A stretch of DNA of 6,889 bases, taken from contig JBEKBS010000044.1 in NCBI GenBank assembly GCA_050015275.1, forward strand, positions 1-6,889, written 5' to 3'. The notes beneath the pieces are model-generated. The model ran no database searches and was not told the DNA's origin. It saw only the letters and a program-made list of their open reading frames with translations. Both the position numbers and the translations under genes were made by a program. This document shows, in pieces, positions 6,557-6,889 of this stretch; positions within the stretch are counted from its first letter, which is position 1; every line of letters starts with the position of its first letter. This DNA comes from DATKJS01 sp050015275. GTDB taxonomy: Bacteria > Acidobacteriota > Aminicenantia > Aminicenantales > Saccharicenantaceae.

Positions 6557-6752
6557 CCGAAAGAACCCCATATCAATCAATAAACTCAGATAGTAACTAG
6601 CAGATTCCGTCTCCTTGATGAATCCATCATCGTAGTTCTTTTTCATTCATTTTCGACCGGGGTTTTGGCGCAAATCTTGACACTCACCCCTGGGATATAT
6701 CGTATTTCGGCCTTGAGGACGAGAAACACAGGAACAAGAAGATACGATCCTC
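6557..6752 (+). other. AT-rich gene-free spacer between the two tRNA sequences
   Basis: No credible protein-coding frame is seen on either strand. Its left part (to about 6660) is noticeably richer in A+T than the rest of the window. A small hairpin GATGA/TCATC (6617-6631) is followed by TTCTTTTTC (6637-6644) and could weakly end tRNA-Ala transcription. A perfect TTGACA lies at 6677-6682 (listed separately). The 7-base inverted repeat ATCGTAT (6699-6705) / ATACGAT (6742-6748) is probably chance. Confidence 0.5.
6677..6703 (+). promoter_or_regulatory. Possible promoter upstream of the tRNA-Arg-like sequence
   Basis: TTGACA (6677-6682) is a perfect -35 box. The only acceptable -10 candidates, TATCGT (6698-6703) at 15-base spacing or TATATC at 13, are poorly spaced and match four of six positions. 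The location, about 50 bases before the tRNA-like sequence, suits a tRNA promoter that has decayed or been altered. Confidence 0.35.
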
Positions 6753-6828
6753 CTAGCAGAAGCTCAATGGATAGAGCGTTGGACTCCGGATCCAAAGGTC
6801 GGAGGTTCGAATCCTCTCAGGCACGCCA
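6753..6828 (+). pseudogene. tRNA-Arg (anticodon CCG) with a broken 5' acceptor strand
   Basis: From position 9 of the tRNA onward the sequence is a normal tRNA-Arg. It has D stem GCTC/GAGC, anticodon stem TTGGA/TCCAA with loop CTCCGGA (anticodon CCG at 6786-6788), T stem GGAGG/CCTCT around TTCGAAT, 3' acceptor strand CAGGCAC, discriminator G and CCA. The 5' acceptor strand should read close to GTGCCTG. Instead the seven bases are CTAGCAG (6753-6759), of which only three can pair, and position 8 is A instead of the almost universal U. The molecule could not form a normal acceptor stem or be processed properly by RNase P. It is therefore called a probable tRNA remnant, for example one edge of an integrated element, a recombination scar or an assembly chimera. 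If the base calls were wrong it would be an ordinary tRNA-Arg. Confidence 0.7.
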
Positions 6829-6889
6829 TTTCTAATTCGTTGAAATTCCTGAAGTTACGGGATTTTCCGGCTTCCCCGCCAGACGCGAT

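Noticed and set aside
6829..6889. Possible gene start after the tRNA-Arg-like sequence
   Set aside because: Only about 60 bases remain before the window ends. No start codon with a ribosome binding site is visible.

Overview
The window is high-GC bacterial DNA (visibly about 60-65% G+C in the genes). It carries sigma70-type promoters, secreted hydrolases with Sec signal peptides and bacterial tRNA genes. The secreted GH78 rhamnosidase, the M1 peptidase with a long extra N-terminal domain and the intergenic palindromic repeat would fit an environmental heterotroph such as the Acidobacteriota/Aminicenantota group. That placement is a guess from memory of similar proteins, not something the sequence proves.

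Layout: three genes lie on the minus strand. Reading 5' to 3' they are a secreted GH78 alpha-L-rhamnosidase (3867 to 1210), a small nitroreductase-family flavoprotein (1104 to 592), and a cupin D-lyxose ketol-isomerase whose 3' end runs off the left edge of the window (490 to 1). The gap between rhamnosidase and nitroreductase is filled by an AT-rich inverted repeat resembling a REP/BIME or MITE. A divergent promoter region of about 120 bp separates the rhamnosidase from a plus-strand secreted M1-family metallopeptidase (3988-6393). The peptidase promoter lies so close to the ATG that its mRNA is probably leaderless. Downstream are a tRNA-Ala(GGC) with its own promoter (6481-6556), an AT-rich gene-free spacer, and a tRNA-Arg(CCG)-like sequence (6753-6828). 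The latter has intact D, anticodon and T arms and a CCA end, but its 5' acceptor strand does not pair.

How the genes fit together: the rhamnosidase and peptidase are predicted to be exported and would break down rhamnose-containing glycans or glycosides and peptides outside the cytoplasm. The isomerase would act on sugars in the cytoplasm. No transporter, regulator or rhamnose catabolic gene is visible, so a dedicated rhamnose pathway is not demonstrated.

I found no CRISPR array, transposase, phage gene or obviously new multi-gene system. The points most worth a second look are the broken tRNA-Arg, the inverted-repeat element, the leaderless start, and the M1 peptidase that lacks the GxMEN motif and has an unassigned N-terminal domain of about 220 residues.
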